A DNA stretch of 64,000 nt from positions 1 to 64,000 of the forward strand of contig NZ_VCYI01000015.1 of assembly GCF_030464365.1 (NCBI RefSeq), given 5' to 3'. The notes beneath the pieces were generated by a model, which saw only the letters and a list, made by a program, of their open reading frames with translations, ran no database searches and had not been told where the DNA came from. The DNA is from Methanoculleus methanifontis (GTDB lineage Archaea; Halobacteriota; Methanomicrobia; Methanomicrobiales; Methanoculleaceae). The translations under genes and the position numbers were made by a program. Positions 8,740 to 17,947 of the stretch are shown one piece after another (position 1 is the stretch's first letter; each line of letters starts with the position of its first letter).

Positions 8740-9429
8740 ATGCACCGCTCGCTTACGTGGAACCTGCCGGGGATCGAAGGGCGGCTTACAACGCTCAGGG
8801 ACGACCTCGTGCGGGAGACCCCGGCGCTTTCTATGGGAGACTCCGCAAAGTTCCGGCGCTGGGTCGGGGATATCGAGACCGTTCTTACGAAGGCGACCGT
8901 GATCGCGGGGACGGTGCAGCCGGAGGTCGAGGCGGACCTCGGTTACTCGCTCGGGGATCGCGAGCAGTTCGTCATCGCCCTGTTCCGCCCGAGCACCCGC
9001 AACCTCTTTGACGAGATAGCGGAGCATGCTCAGAACGGCTGCTGGTGCACCCTCACCGATGCGATGTTGCGAGAACTCGCGGGGCTCCACGAAGTGGCAG
9101 GGGCGCTCGCGTGGATCGGTGACGCCGCTCTAAAGATCGGTCTTCTTCCGGCAATCTGGGATCCCGACATCGCGAAAGCGGGAGTCCTGACCCAGAACCG
9201 GAAAGCATATGACCGGAACTCAAACCTCGCCCGGCTCTGCGACCGCTGGGGGCTGTATGAGCACCGGATTCATTTTGATATAGACATCTCGAGGAACGCA
9301 CGGAAGATCAACCACACCAAGGGGACGCTCGTTGAATCGGCCTTCGGGATTCTCTTCCTCAAAGAAGGGCTGAAGGGAGTTGCATCCGCCGCGGAACTGC
9401 TCAGGCCGCCTCCCCTGCGGCGGGGGTGA
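8740..9429 (+). CDS. RNase III-like domain protein, no dsRBD
   Basis: 229 residues. The RNase III core is recognisable by eye: IGDAAL at 126-131 for the family's LGDAVL, a middle helix with NSNLARLCDRWGL, and VESAFGILFL at 198-207 for the VEALIGGVFL helix. Of the four acidic metal ligands of bacterial RNase III, two are kept (Asp128, Glu199). Two appear changed (Glu to Ala124, Asp to Thr196). There is no C-terminal double-stranded RNA-binding domain. It may be a reduced-activity or structural relative acting on RNA. It follows the geranylgeranyl reductase gene closely. Confidence 0.75.
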   Translation: MHRSLTWNLPGIEGRLTTLRDDLVRETPALSMGDSAKFRRWVGDIETVLTKATVIAGTVQPEVEADLGYSLGDREQFVIALFRPSTRNLFDEIAEHAQNGCWCTLTDAMLRELAGLHEVAGALAWIGDAALKIGLLPAIWDPDIAKAGVLTQNRKAYDRNSNLARLCDRWGLYEHRIHFDIDISRNARKINHTKGTLVESAFGILFLKEGLKGVASAAELLRPPPLRRG

Positions 9430-9469
9430 CCGGAACGGTTATGATTCCCGGACCCCCCCATCCCTCGAG

Positions 9470-9757
9470 GTGATTGAACTGGTCGATGTTGTCAAGGCCG
9501 ACGGCAGGAGAGAACCGTTCGTGCGGGAGAAAGTGACCGTGAGCGCGCTGAAGTCGGGAGCGCCGCCGGAGGAGGCAAGGGTGATCGGCGAAGCCGTCGA
9601 ACGGATCGCCTACGACGGAATGCCTTCCGGCGAGATCCGGCACCGGGTGCTCGAGCACCTCCATGAACGAAACCCGGAGTGGGAGAAGAACTGGCTCATA
9701 TACGACCGCGCCGTCAAGAAACGCGGTGCGGCAGCCGTGGGGCAGCCTGCCCGCTGA
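9470..9757 (+). CDS. Stand-alone ATP-cone domain protein
   Basis: About 95 residues from the GTG at 9470; the start is uncertain because the frame is open to 9380 with no good ribosome binding site. The ATP-cone begins at VVKADGRREPF and runs through REKVTVSALKSGAP to HERNPEWEKNW. ATP-cones usually regulate ribonucleotide reductases or NrdR. Here the domain stands alone with a short basic tail, so it may act in trans as a nucleotide sensor; that is inference. Confidence 0.65.
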   Translation: MIELVDVVKADGRREPFVREKVTVSALKSGAPPEEARVIGEAVERIAYDGMPSGEIRHRVLEHLHERNPEWEKNWLIYDRAVKKRGAAAVGQPAR

Positions 9758-10110
9758 TCTTTTTCCGCATCAAGATCCCGCGGTGTTCATCTGCCGGCTG
9801 TCCGGGAGCCCGGATGTCTATCGACCGGGGGCGCAGCCGCCGGAGCAGGACGCCCGGTAGTCTGTTTCGATCCTCCGTGTGCGAAGGTATATTTACTGAT
9901 CTGCGCCTATATTTGTCTTGTATTGCCCTATGGTGCCAGGAAATCGGAGGATAGGGGTGGCCATTAATCGGCCGCTTTCTGTTCAGTCACATTCCCCGGG
10001 TGCATATGGTAATCAGCATCCACAGATTGGCACGATGCTCAATCCGCATTATACTCGGCCCCCGCATTCTCCGGGAGCCCGCGGCGTGGGCACGCCAGCA
10101 GGCGATATAT
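9758..10110. other. Intergenic region with promoter-like TATA sites
   Basis: No convincing gene. TATA-like sites lie at 9887-9894 (GTATATTT) and 9907-9914 (CTATATTT), upstream of the MATE gene. A third AT stretch (GATATAT) abuts the ATG at 10111. The open frame running from 10000 into the MATE gene has an N-terminus unlike any transporter and is taken as leader. Confidence 0.4.
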
Positions 10111-11523
10111 ATGCCGACAAGTGATTCAGAAGACGATACACCCGCAAGTAGTAACCAAACAGAAGGAACGAAGATACTCCTCGCCGATCCGAAGACCGCG
10201 ATCCTCCGGCTCTCCCTGCCGATGATGATCGCGATGACCCTCATGACCCTCTACAACGTCGTCGACGCGTTCTGGGTCGCGGGTCTCGGTGCCGACGCTC
10301 TTGCCGCCGTCGGGTTCGCATTCCCGCTCTTCATAATAACCATCGGGTTAGCGAGCGGGCTCGGGACCGGCGGGGAAGCGGCGCTCGCGCGGACGATCGG
10401 CGCTCACGACAGGGCCGGCGCGAGCAGCGTTGCGATGCACACCCTCCTCCTGATGACCGTGCTCGCCGTTGTCGTCACCATCCCGCTCTTCTTCTTTGCG
10501 CAAGACATCTTCGTCCTCATGGGAGCGGGCGACGCCGTCGGTCTAGCCACCGAGTATGCACGGATCCTCTTTATGGGGACGTTCGCCCTCCTCTTCGGCG
10601 AGGTCGCCTACGCGCTCATGCACGGTGAAGGAGATGCAAAGCGGACGATGTACGCCATGGCGGCGGGAGCGGTGGCGAACATCATCCTCGATCCGATCCT
10701 GATCTATGGGCTCGATATGGGGATCGCCGGCGCGGCCTGGGCGACCATCCTCGCGGAGGTGATCGCCGGCGTCCCGATGGCTTACTGGCTCTTTGTGAAG
10801 AGAGATACCTACATATCTCTACGTTTACGGGAGTTCTGTCCGGACGTTGGAGTCGTGCGAAACGTCCTGCAGGTCGGTTTCCCGGCCGCAGCCGAGCAGA
10901 TGGCACTCGCCCTGATGGCCCTGATCTTAAACGGCGTCATCGTCCTCATAGCGAGCACCGACGGCGTTGCCGTATACTCGGTCGGGTGGCGGGTCGTGAG
11001 CATCGGCCTGACGCCGATCCTCGCCATATCGTCGGCGGTGGTCGCGGTCACCGGCGCCACCTACGGGGCACGGGCGTATGCACGGATGGAGACCGCACTC
11101 CGGTTCGCCGCAAGGCTCGGTCTCGGGATCGGTATCGGGCTTGCCGTGGCCACGTTCGTCTTCGCCCCCCGGATAGCCGCACTCTTCACGGTAGGCGATG
11201 CCGCCGGGATCGCCCCGGAACTGACGACCTACCTCCGGGTCATGAGCCTCGTTTACCCCATGGTCGGGTTCGGGCTCTTCTCGGCGTCGTTTTTCCAGGG
11301 AACCGGCCTTGGCGCACGGTCTCTTACGATCACGGTTCTGCAGAACATCGTTTTATCCATCCTCTTTGCCTGGATGTTTGCAGCCGGTCTCGGACTCGGT
11401 CTCCCCGGCATCTGGTGGGGCGTTGCTGCAGGGAACGCGATCGGCGCGGCGCTCGGGTATGCCTGGGCTCGCCGGTACTCGGCAGGGCTCCAGATCAGGC
11501 CGGCCGGAGCGACGGCGGCGTGA
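10111..11523 (+). CDS. MATE-family efflux transporter
   Basis: 470 residues with twelve predicted membrane helices in two related halves. The N-terminus (ADPKTAILRLSLPMMIAM) is the usual entry into helix 1 of archaeal MATE proteins, and MHGEGDAKRTMYAM is the loop after helix 5. MATE pumps export cationic drugs or metabolites using a proton or sodium gradient. I chose the ATG at 10111 rather than upstream in-frame ATGs because the extra residues are not membrane- or family-like. The gene stands alone. The natural substrate is unknown. Confidence 0.88.
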   Translation: MPTSDSEDDTPASSNQTEGTKILLADPKTAILRLSLPMMIAMTLMTLYNVVDAFWVAGLGADALAAVGFAFPLFIITIGLASGLGTGGEAALARTIGAHDRAGASSVAMHTLLLMTVLAVVVTIPLFFFAQDIFVLMGAGDAVGLATEYARILFMGTFALLFGEVAYALMHGEGDAKRTMYAMAAGAVANIILDPILIYGLDMGIAGAAWATILAEVIAGVPMAYWLFVKRDTYISLRLREFCPDVGVVRNVLQVGFPAAAEQMALALMALILNGVIVLIASTDGVAVYSVGWRVVSIGLTPILAISSAVVAVTGATYGARAYARMETALRFAARLGLGIGIGLAVATFVFAPRIAALFTVGDAAGIAPELTTYLRVMSLVYPMVGFGLFSASFFQGTGLGARSLTITVLQNIVLSILFAWMFAAGLGLGLPGIWWGVAAGNAIGAALGYAWARRYSAGLQIRPAGATAA

Positions 11524-11550
11524 GGGATCCATGGTGCAATACTAACCCAT

Positions 11551-11745
11551 CTACCGATCTTCGCGGCTTCGCGGCTTCGCGTGTGATATCGATTGTTGAT
11601 AGTAATACAGTCTCACGCGAAGGACGCGAAGCCGCGAAGGACGACTTTCCCGAAGGGAAAGGAGTTCGAGCACCGCAGGTGCGAAGCCCGATGTTCTGTA
11701 GGAAAGGAGTTTGAGCACCGCAGGTGCGAAGGAAGGTTGGTGGTC
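11551..11745. repeat. Intergenic repeats: CGCGAAG inverted pair and GAGCACCGCAGGTGCGAA units
   Basis: CTTCGCGGCTTCGCGTGT (11566-11583) faces TCTCACGCGAAGGACGCGAA (11611-11630) as an imperfect inverted repeat. It is followed by two direct copies of GAGCACCGCAGGTGCGAAG about 50 bases apart (near 11669 and 11714). The same unit is a building block of the larger elements at 33.4, 39.3 and 59.1 kb. Small open frames here are repeat-derived. Confidence 0.7.
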
Positions 11746-11802
11746 TGCCCCCCTGGAGGACTTCCTCAACTATTTCAGTGAACTACTGTGGTATGAGGGG
11801 TC

Positions 11803-13410
11803 TCACCCCTCATACCCGTCATCCTCGCCGTGCACCACTTCGCGCAATGTGAACTTAAACGACGCCCCGAGGTCGGGCCTGCCTTCCACCCTATCCTCAA
11901 CCCAGATCCGGCCGCCGTAGCGCTCGATGAGCATCCTGACAATGAACAGGCCGAGCCCTTCTCCATATCCCCGGTTCCTGCCCTGCCTGAATCGGTCGAA
12001 GAGTGTCTCCTTCATTGCGTCGGGGATGCCGGGGCCGGTGTCCTCCACGGTCACCACCTCCGCGTGATCCTCATCAAGGGAGTCTTCCACCTGGATCCCG
12101 ATCCTGACATCCGGTCCGCCGAATTTGACGGCGTTGCCGATGAGATTCGAAAAGACCTCGGGGAGCAGGTCGTCGGCCCAGACCTCTGCGGTGGTGCCGT
12201 CAAAAGAGATGGTTGTTTCCGGGGTGCGCTCGATCCCCGCCCGGATCACGCGGCCGAGATGGATCGGTTTTAAGTCGGGCGGTTCCTGGTGAATGCGGCG
12301 GATGGTCGAGACGTTCTGGAGGATGCCGGTGCTCTTCCGGACGCATTCTTTGAGTTTCCTTGCGTACCGGGCGGCGTCGTCCTCCAGCACATCAAGCAGG
12401 AGGTCGCAGTAGAGGTTCGCGACATTCTCCGCGTTCTTGATGTCATGGGTCATGACGTCCAGGTAGAGGTTCGTCTCGCGGTGGGCCGCCTCCAGCCGCT
12501 TGTGGAGCATGCTCCGGAGAACCCCTGATCCGATCTCCTGCCCGATCGCCCCCAGGAGGCGGCGCTCTTCATCACGGAACCCCTCGACCTTCCTGCTCCC
12601 GAGGAAGAGCGCGCCGACCACGACCGATTCCGCAAGGATCGGGATACAGGCGAGGCTGGAGACCCCGAGCGAGGCGAGGATCTCTTCTTCGATCGTGCCC
12701 CCTTCGCCCTGCACCTCGAGGTAGCGCGGCTGTCCGGCAACGAACACAAAGTTCCAGGGCCAGTGGTGAACCTTGATAGCCCTGCTCCGGGCAAGGTAAC
12801 TCTCCGGGACACCGCGGTGGTAGCGTGTGAGCGCCATTGTCCGCTCCGGGTTCAAGAGATACGTCAGCCCCAGGTCGAACCCGAGCAGTTCGAGGGTCTT
12901 TGAGAGCGACGCTTCAAGCAGTTCGTCGAGCGAAAGGGACGACGCAGATACTCCCATGATCTGGTTTAAGACCAGGAGTTGTCGGTTCGAGGAGAGCAGC
13001 CCTTCGTTTGCCGGCCTCTGGTCAGTGACGTCCCGCATGCAGAGCACCCACATCCCGGCAAACGTCCCCCGCTCAACCTTGCGGCTGGAGTAGACGATCC
13101 GTCGCTCTTCCCCCCGCGGGTCCTGCACCGAGAGGTCGAGACCGGGCGTCTCGGTTCCGCTATGCACCGCGTTGAGGAGTCTTTTGGCATCGTCCCTCTC
13201 CTGCAGGAGCGGCGTCAGGTGTGCGTCGAGGATCCGGCGGGCGTCGATTCCGAGGATCTCCTCTTCGCACGCACAGAGGAGATTCATGGCAAATGCATTT
13301 GCCCAGAAGACCTGCATTTTCCGATCGAGCACGAGGATACCTGCGCCCGGTTCGTCGAGAATCCGAAACGCCTCTTGAGATATGGTAGATATCGAATCCG
13401 CTCTATTCAT
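11803..13410 (-). CDS. PAS-GAF sensor histidine kinase
   Basis: 535 residues, no membrane segment, so a soluble sensor. A PAS domain (about 10-130) reads LDRKMQVFWANAFAMNLL. It is followed by a GAF domain (about 150-305), then a dimerisation helix with the phospho-accepting His in VMTHDIKNAEN, then a HATPase_c domain (about 385-525) with N (NLIGNAVKFGG), G1 (DTGPGIPD) and G2 (GYGEGLGL) boxes intact. It probably senses an intracellular redox or small-molecule cue. No response regulator is adjacent. Neighbours are repeats on one side and an Hdr-like gene on the other. Confidence 0.88.
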   Translation of the reverse strand: MNRADSISTISQEAFRILDEPGAGILVLDRKMQVFWANAFAMNLLCACEEEILGIDARRILDAHLTPLLQERDDAKRLLNAVHSGTETPGLDLSVQDPRGEERRIVYSSRKVERGTFAGMWVLCMRDVTDQRPANEGLLSSNRQLLVLNQIMGVSASSLSLDELLEASLSKTLELLGFDLGLTYLLNPERTMALTRYHRGVPESYLARSRAIKVHHWPWNFVFVAGQPRYLEVQGEGGTIEEEILASLGVSSLACIPILAESVVVGALFLGSRKVEGFRDEERRLLGAIGQEIGSGVLRSMLHKRLEAAHRETNLYLDVMTHDIKNAENVANLYCDLLLDVLEDDAARYARKLKECVRKSTGILQNVSTIRRIHQEPPDLKPIHLGRVIRAGIERTPETTISFDGTTAEVWADDLLPEVFSNLIGNAVKFGGPDVRIGIQVEDSLDEDHAEVVTVEDTGPGIPDAMKETLFDRFRQGRNRGYGEGLGLFIVRMLIERYGGRIWVEDRVEGRPDLGASFKFTLREVVHGEDDGYEG

Positions 13411-13648
13411 ACGAATATTCTGCCCCCTTGATGTTTTTTATCCTGTAAACTTTATATAAAAAATCGTATCCCGGGTGATAAGTGATTTGCGGTGACGGCC
13501 CGGCAGGCACCGAACCGTCTTCGGTTTCGGCCGGTCACCCAGGCACGGTTGCGAGCATATCGAAGACCATACCCGGCCGCTCCCTGCCGCGATCCCTGCC
13601 GCCCTTCGTGATGGGGATCGCGCATCCTCCACCAGGATCCATCCTCCT

Positions 13649-15097
13649 CTAAAGTATCCCTATCCGGCAGAGTGTGGGTGAAAGCGAGGTCAGGTGGCCC
13701 TGGATGCAGACCGTCTCCCTCGGGTCGGCGCCCATTGCGAGTGCCAGGAGCTCGGTGATATGGAGCACCGGCACGCCCATGTGGTCGTAGACCAGCTCGC
13801 ACCCCGGACAGTCGACGACCATCACGTCCAGGCGGTTGTTCATGAAGTCCTGGCGGACGAGCCGGTTCAGCCGGGAGAGTTCCAGGGGGCGGCTTTTCCG
13901 GTGCCGGTCGAAGAGGTTCTTGACCCCGCCGCAGCAGTAGTGCTCCATCACGCTTCTCGTGATCCTCGCTCCCGTCACCGCCGTGAGATCCAGCAGCCCC
14001 GGCGGGACGGCAAGGGTGCCGTTCATTTTGCGGTAGTGGCAACTGACGTGCACCCCGACGGCGAGCCCGGTGAGCCGTCTCTTGACGAGCCGCCGGAGTT
14101 CGTCGAGGTAGAGGGGATAGAGATCGAGGATGTTTGCCACCGAAAACATCCCTGGATCGATTACCTCCCGGCCGATCCTCGCCAGTGCCGCGTTCACCAC
14201 CTCCCTGTTGGGGCTCCGCGAGAGCATATCGAGTGCGGCGGCATACGAGTCGCTGCAGGTCGGGCATATCCCGGTCACGGCGATCTCGCCGCCGGGCTCG
14301 AACGCGTCACGGATGACGCTGAGGTTCCTTGCGGTGAGGAGCAGCCGGTCGGCGAAACCTGCCCCGCCCATGTAGTGCGGGGCACCCCCGCAACAGGTCT
14401 GCATCGGCGAGGTCTCGTAATGGATGCCGAGGGCGGTAAGGATCATCTTCTGCGAGAGGTCCGCGCCGGGATAGTTGAAGGCACAGCAGGAGTTGAGGTG
14501 AAAGACCCGGTCAGGCCGGGCGAGCAGTCGCCTTGGCGGGCGGTGTCCGGGCACCGAGAAGGCCGATGCATCGACCGGACGGAGCAGCAGCCGCCGGACC
14601 TCGTCGATCGCCCTGCCGTCCACCGGGTACGGGTACCGGACCGCCTTTGCGATGAACTTGTGGAAGTGGCCCCTCTCAGTGTAGAGCGGAAGAAATGCCC
14701 GGGGAGGAAGACCGCCCCGGTCGAGGAGCATCCTTCTAAAGACCGGCTGCAGGCGTTCCGTCTCGTAAACGGCATTGACGATCCCGCCGATGCTGACGGA
14801 GCGCGGGCAGACGGTCTCGCAGGAGTAGCACTGGACGCAGACGGCAAGATCGAGCCCGGGCTGTCTCCCTGCCTGGAGGGCCGCGGTCACCTTCCGTGCA
14901 AGGTAGCCCGGATCCCCGTTCGCTCCGGGATCGTTGATCCGTGCCGGACAATACGGCGTGCAGGAACCGCATGCGTTGCAGAGCCGGAAGTTCTGGAGCC
15001 GCGGGTCTTCCTCGTGGAGCAACTGGCGTATGGCCCCGCCCGTGACCGCGTTCTGGATCATCTCCCGATCCGGTTCGGGGATGACTCTACCAGGCAT
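13649..15097 (-). CDS. HdrCB/HdrD-like iron-sulfur protein (fused ferredoxin and CCG domains)
   Basis: 482 residues. The N-terminal part (35-115) has two 4Fe-4S motifs, CNACGSCTPYC and CVQCYSCETVC, as in HdrC. The C-terminal part has two CCG domains: CC(20-40)-TCCGG-ICPTC, and SCHYRK-YCCGG-DCPGC, as in HdrB, which carry the noncubane clusters that act on disulfides. The order matches HdrD, but the protein is longer than typical HdrD (about 400). It is probably a soluble disulfide/thiol or succinate-type electron carrier subunit; the partner flavoprotein is not adjacent. Confidence 0.82.
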   Translation of the reverse strand: MPGRVIPEPDREMIQNAVTGGAIRQLLHEEDPRLQNFRLCNACGSCTPYCPARINDPGANGDPGYLARKVTAALQAGRQPGLDLAVCVQCYSCETVCPRSVSIGGIVNAVYETERLQPVFRRMLLDRGGLPPRAFLPLYTERGHFHKFIAKAVRYPYPVDGRAIDEVRRLLLRPVDASAFSVPGHRPPRRLLARPDRVFHLNSCCAFNYPGADLSQKMILTALGIHYETSPMQTCCGGAPHYMGGAGFADRLLLTARNLSVIRDAFEPGGEIAVTGICPTCSDSYAAALDMLSRSPNREVVNAALARIGREVIDPGMFSVANILDLYPLYLDELRRLVKRRLTGLAVGVHVSCHYRKMNGTLAVPPGLLDLTAVTGARITRSVMEHYCCGGVKNLFDRHRKSRPLELSRLNRLVRQDFMNNRLDVMVVDCPGCELVYDHMGVPVLHITELLALAMGADPRETVCIQGHLTSLSPTLCRIGIL

Positions 15098-15381
15098 GCT
15101 CGATCCCGGGGATCGCCCCTGCTACATGCATATACGAACGGGCGGTTGTTCCTCCCTTTGGGAAGCGAGCAAAGTCTACGCTAAGAGTGTATCGCCTGCG
15201 GTATTGATCCATTCCTTCCCCCCACCGATAACGTCGCTGGTACCTCCTGTGGTTACTACTTAATGGTTTGGATAGTAGGGGGCCGCACGGCGGTTCCGGG
15301 ACAAACGGATGCCGGAGTCTATCTGGAGAGACATCCGGCTCGCCGCTCAGGTACGGCGCACCTAACCGGGAAAAATGGTGA
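15098..15381. other. Intergenic region, nothing recognisable
   Basis: Between the Hdr-like start and the superoxide dismutase stop. A few short hairpins are possible but there is no gene, RNA or clear repeat. Confidence 0.4.
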
Positions 15382-16014
15382 TTAGAGGTTCTCGAACCGC
15401 TTGTTCACTGCGTCCCAGTTCACGACGTTCCAGAACGCGTCGATGAACTGACCCTTGTTGTTCCTTTGATCGACATAATAGGCGTGCTCCCACATATCGA
15501 GCACCATCAGGATGCGGAACGTCGGGTAAACATGGTTGTTGTGCTTCTCGATCTGCATGATCATGGGACGGTCCGTCATGGTGCAGTATGCCAGTGCCGC
15601 CCACCCGGACCCCTCGACGCTCGCGGCTGCCTTCGTGAATTCGGCCTTGAACCTCTCGAAGGAACCCCATTCCTGGTCTATCCGGTCTGCAAGTGCGCCG
15701 CCCGGTTTTCCTCCGCCGCCCTTTCCGGCCGGGGCCATGGTCGGCCAGAAGAGAGTGTGCAGGACGTGGCCGCCGATGTTGAACGAGAGTTCCTTCAGGA
15801 TCGCCTTCATATCGACTTCGGTGCCTTCCTGTCGCGCCTTCTCCAGTTTCTCGAGGTTGGCGTTCGCCCCGGTCACGTAGCCCTGATGGTGCTTATCGTG
15901 GTGCAGGGAGAGTTGCTCCTTTGAGATGTGAGGCTCAAGGGCGTCGGGCGCATACGGCAGCGGCGGCAGCTCGTATTTTTTCAGCGATGCAGTTGCCATC
16001 TTCTGTACAGCCAT
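15382..16014 (-). CDS. sod: Superoxide dismutase (Fe/Mn type)
   Basis: 210 residues from the ATG at 16014; a second ATG at 15999 is also possible and the TTG at 16023 is less likely. The metal-ligand segments are all present: HHDKHHQGY (first His), HVLHTLFWP (second His) and [10 protein letters not shown] (Asp and His). The enzyme dismutates superoxide in the cytoplasm and protects the oxygen-sensitive methanogenesis enzymes. A glycine-rich loop ([10 protein letters not shown]) is typical of archaeal members. The gene appears monocistronic. Confidence 0.93.
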   Translation of the reverse strand: MAVQKMATASLKKYELPPLPYAPDALEPHISKEQLSLHHDKHHQGYVTGANANLEKLEKARQEGTEVDMKAILKELSFNIGGHVLHTLFWPTMAPAGKGGGGKPGGALADRIDQEWGSFERFKAEFTKAAASVEGSGWAALAYCTMTDRPMIMQIEKHNNHVYPTFRILMVLDMWEHAYYVDQRNNKGQFIDAFWNVVNWDAVNKRFENL

Positions 16015-16360
16015 AGTAATCAACTGTCAGAAGGAAAGGGATCTATTTCATAGTGTCGGTGTTTGTCTGTCTGCCGGAGATGCTGCTCGCCTGCACCTTC
16101 CGCCGGCGTGTGGGGCAACGACACTCCGGTACCGCCCCGATCATACCCGCAATGGTCATCGGGAAGGTTGGCGCCTGTAGCTCGCCGTAACGGCAAAAGG
16201 TCGGAAGAGGCCGTTTTGGAGTCTGGCGACTGCGGTTCAGTCATGCGAAACCTTTAACTGCTCAGGTATGATGGATGGTATCCGGGTTGCCGGCCTGCAG
16301 GTGCCTATACAACTCCGAGGCGCCTCTGTACGATACCAGCCAGACCGCGGTGGATCTTCC

Positions 16361-17941
16361 ATGAAGACGGCAGCACGTATCTCGCTCTTTACCGCCACGC
16401 TCATGGTGCCGCTTGCGGTCTTCTTCCTCCGTGATCTGCACCTCATACTGACCGGAGTCGGTTGGAGCCTTTTTGCGAGGGTTCTCTCGCTCTTTCTCGT
16501 CGCTGTCACGGCATTCGGGGTGATCCAGTTCGTGAGTTACGCCGATCACCTTCTGCGATCGCTCTATGCCTACCGTCCCCCGGCACCGCAAGGGTCGGGT
16601 GCGCCGACCTCTCCCGTCGCGGTCTTCATCCCGGTCTACAACGAGGAGCCGGACGTGGTCGAATCCTGTGTCCGGGCGTGCACGGCGATTGCCTATCCCA
16701 ACATCCGCATCTTCCTCCTCGACGACTCCACAGATTCGCACAAACGCATCTTTATGCAGGAGATATGCCGGCGGTATGGTCTCCGATATCTCCACCGCGA
16801 CCACAGGCGCGGGTTCAAGGCGGGAGCGATCAACCACGCCCTCTCGCATCTCGACGCCGATACACCGTACCTTCTGGTCATCGACGCCGACCAGAGGGTG
16901 AAGCCGGAGATCCTCGCCGATCTCGTCCCTATCCTTGAGGCCGACCCGGCCGTATCCTTCATCCAGACTCCGCAGTTCTTCCGAACAGAGCCCCACGACC
17001 CGATAAGCGTCACGTTCTCCTACCAGCAGCACATCTACAACAAACACGTCTGCAGGGGGCTCTCCGTCAACAATACCGCCATGCTAACGGGCTCGAACTG
17101 CATCTTCCGGGTGAACCATCTCACCGCCATCGGCGGGATGGACGAAGCGTGTATCGCCGAAGACATCGCCACTTCATTTGCGTTCCACCTCCAGGGCCGG
17201 CGTGGAGTCTTTCTCGATGCTGTGTATGCAGAGGGTGTTGCGCCGCCGAACCTCGCTGCGTACTTCACGCAGCAACTCCGCTGGGCATACGGGAACACCC
17301 AGCTTCTCGGGACGATCCTCCGGCAACTCGTGGCGCAGCCCCGGAGCATGACAGCGATGCACTGGCTTGAGTTTCTCATTACGGTCTCGATCTACTTGCT
17401 CGGTGCGGTGAACGTGGTGCTCTTCCTCCTCCCTGTCGCCACGCTGATCTTCGGTATCCCGATCCTCCCCGTATGGGTTCCCCCGACGTTCGCTGTGGTG
17501 CTCGTGGTGGTGATCGCGATCCAGGTCATCGTCAGCATCCGCGAGCGGCAGTACTCCCTGCATGACCTCGCGTTCTCGCAGGCGATCTTCAACACGCTCG
17601 CCTTCGTATATGCCCGGGCGATCTGGTACGCCGTCTCGGGAAAGCACCTGCCGTTCATCGTGACGCCGAAAGTAGCGCGGGGTTCCGCCTCCCGTTCCCG
17701 TGTCCGGATAGGGCCGGTTCTCCTCGTGATTGCGGCCGTCCTGGTATCGATGGCCGTCGGCATCATGCGGGCGGTCTTTCTGGGCCCGGACGCCGGCACG
17801 GCGATCCCGCTCTTCTGGGCCTGCTACACGCTCGCCGTGCTCTCGTCGTTTCTGGTGGTCTGGCAAAGAGATGGGACGCGGGTAGCGGGAGATGGCACTG
17901 ACCGGGCGTCCCGTCATTCCGGAACGGACAAAAAAGAGTAG
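16361..17941 (+). CDS. Membrane glycosyltransferase family 2 (cellulose-synthase-like)
   Basis: 526 residues from the ATG at 16361, which has a GGTGGA ribosome binding site; in-frame codons back to 16268 are not family-like. There are two N-terminal helices, then a processive GT2 domain with LLDDS (about 121), VIDADQ (about 174), a TGSNCIFR acceptor region, the EDIATSF motif and QQLRWAYGN (the QxxRW signature). Several C-terminal membrane helices follow. Such enzymes polymerise and export a beta-linked polysaccharide. No PilZ or accessory genes are nearby. It ends 6 bases from the convergent acd gene. Confidence 0.87.
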   Translation: MKTAARISLFTATLMVPLAVFFLRDLHLILTGVGWSLFARVLSLFLVAVTAFGVIQFVSYADHLLRSLYAYRPPAPQGSGAPTSPVAVFIPVYNEEPDVVESCVRACTAIAYPNIRIFLLDDSTDSHKRIFMQEICRRYGLRYLHRDHRRGFKAGAINHALSHLDADTPYLLVIDADQRVKPEILADLVPILEADPAVSFIQTPQFFRTEPHDPISVTFSYQQHIYNKHVCRGLSVNNTAMLTGSNCIFRVNHLTAIGGMDEACIAEDIATSFAFHLQGRRGVFLDAVYAEGVAPPNLAAYFTQQLRWAYGNTQLLGTILRQLVAQPRSMTAMHWLEFLITVSIYLLGAVNVVLFLLPVATLIFGIPILPVWVPPTFAVVLVVVIAIQVIVSIRERQYSLHDLAFSQAIFNTLAFVYARAIWYAVSGKHLPFIVTPKVARGSASRSRVRIGPVLLVIAAVLVSMAVGIMRAVFLGPDAGTAIPLFWACYTLAVLSSFLVVWQRDGTRVAGDGTDRASRHSGTDKKE

Positions 17942-17947
17942 ATATCC

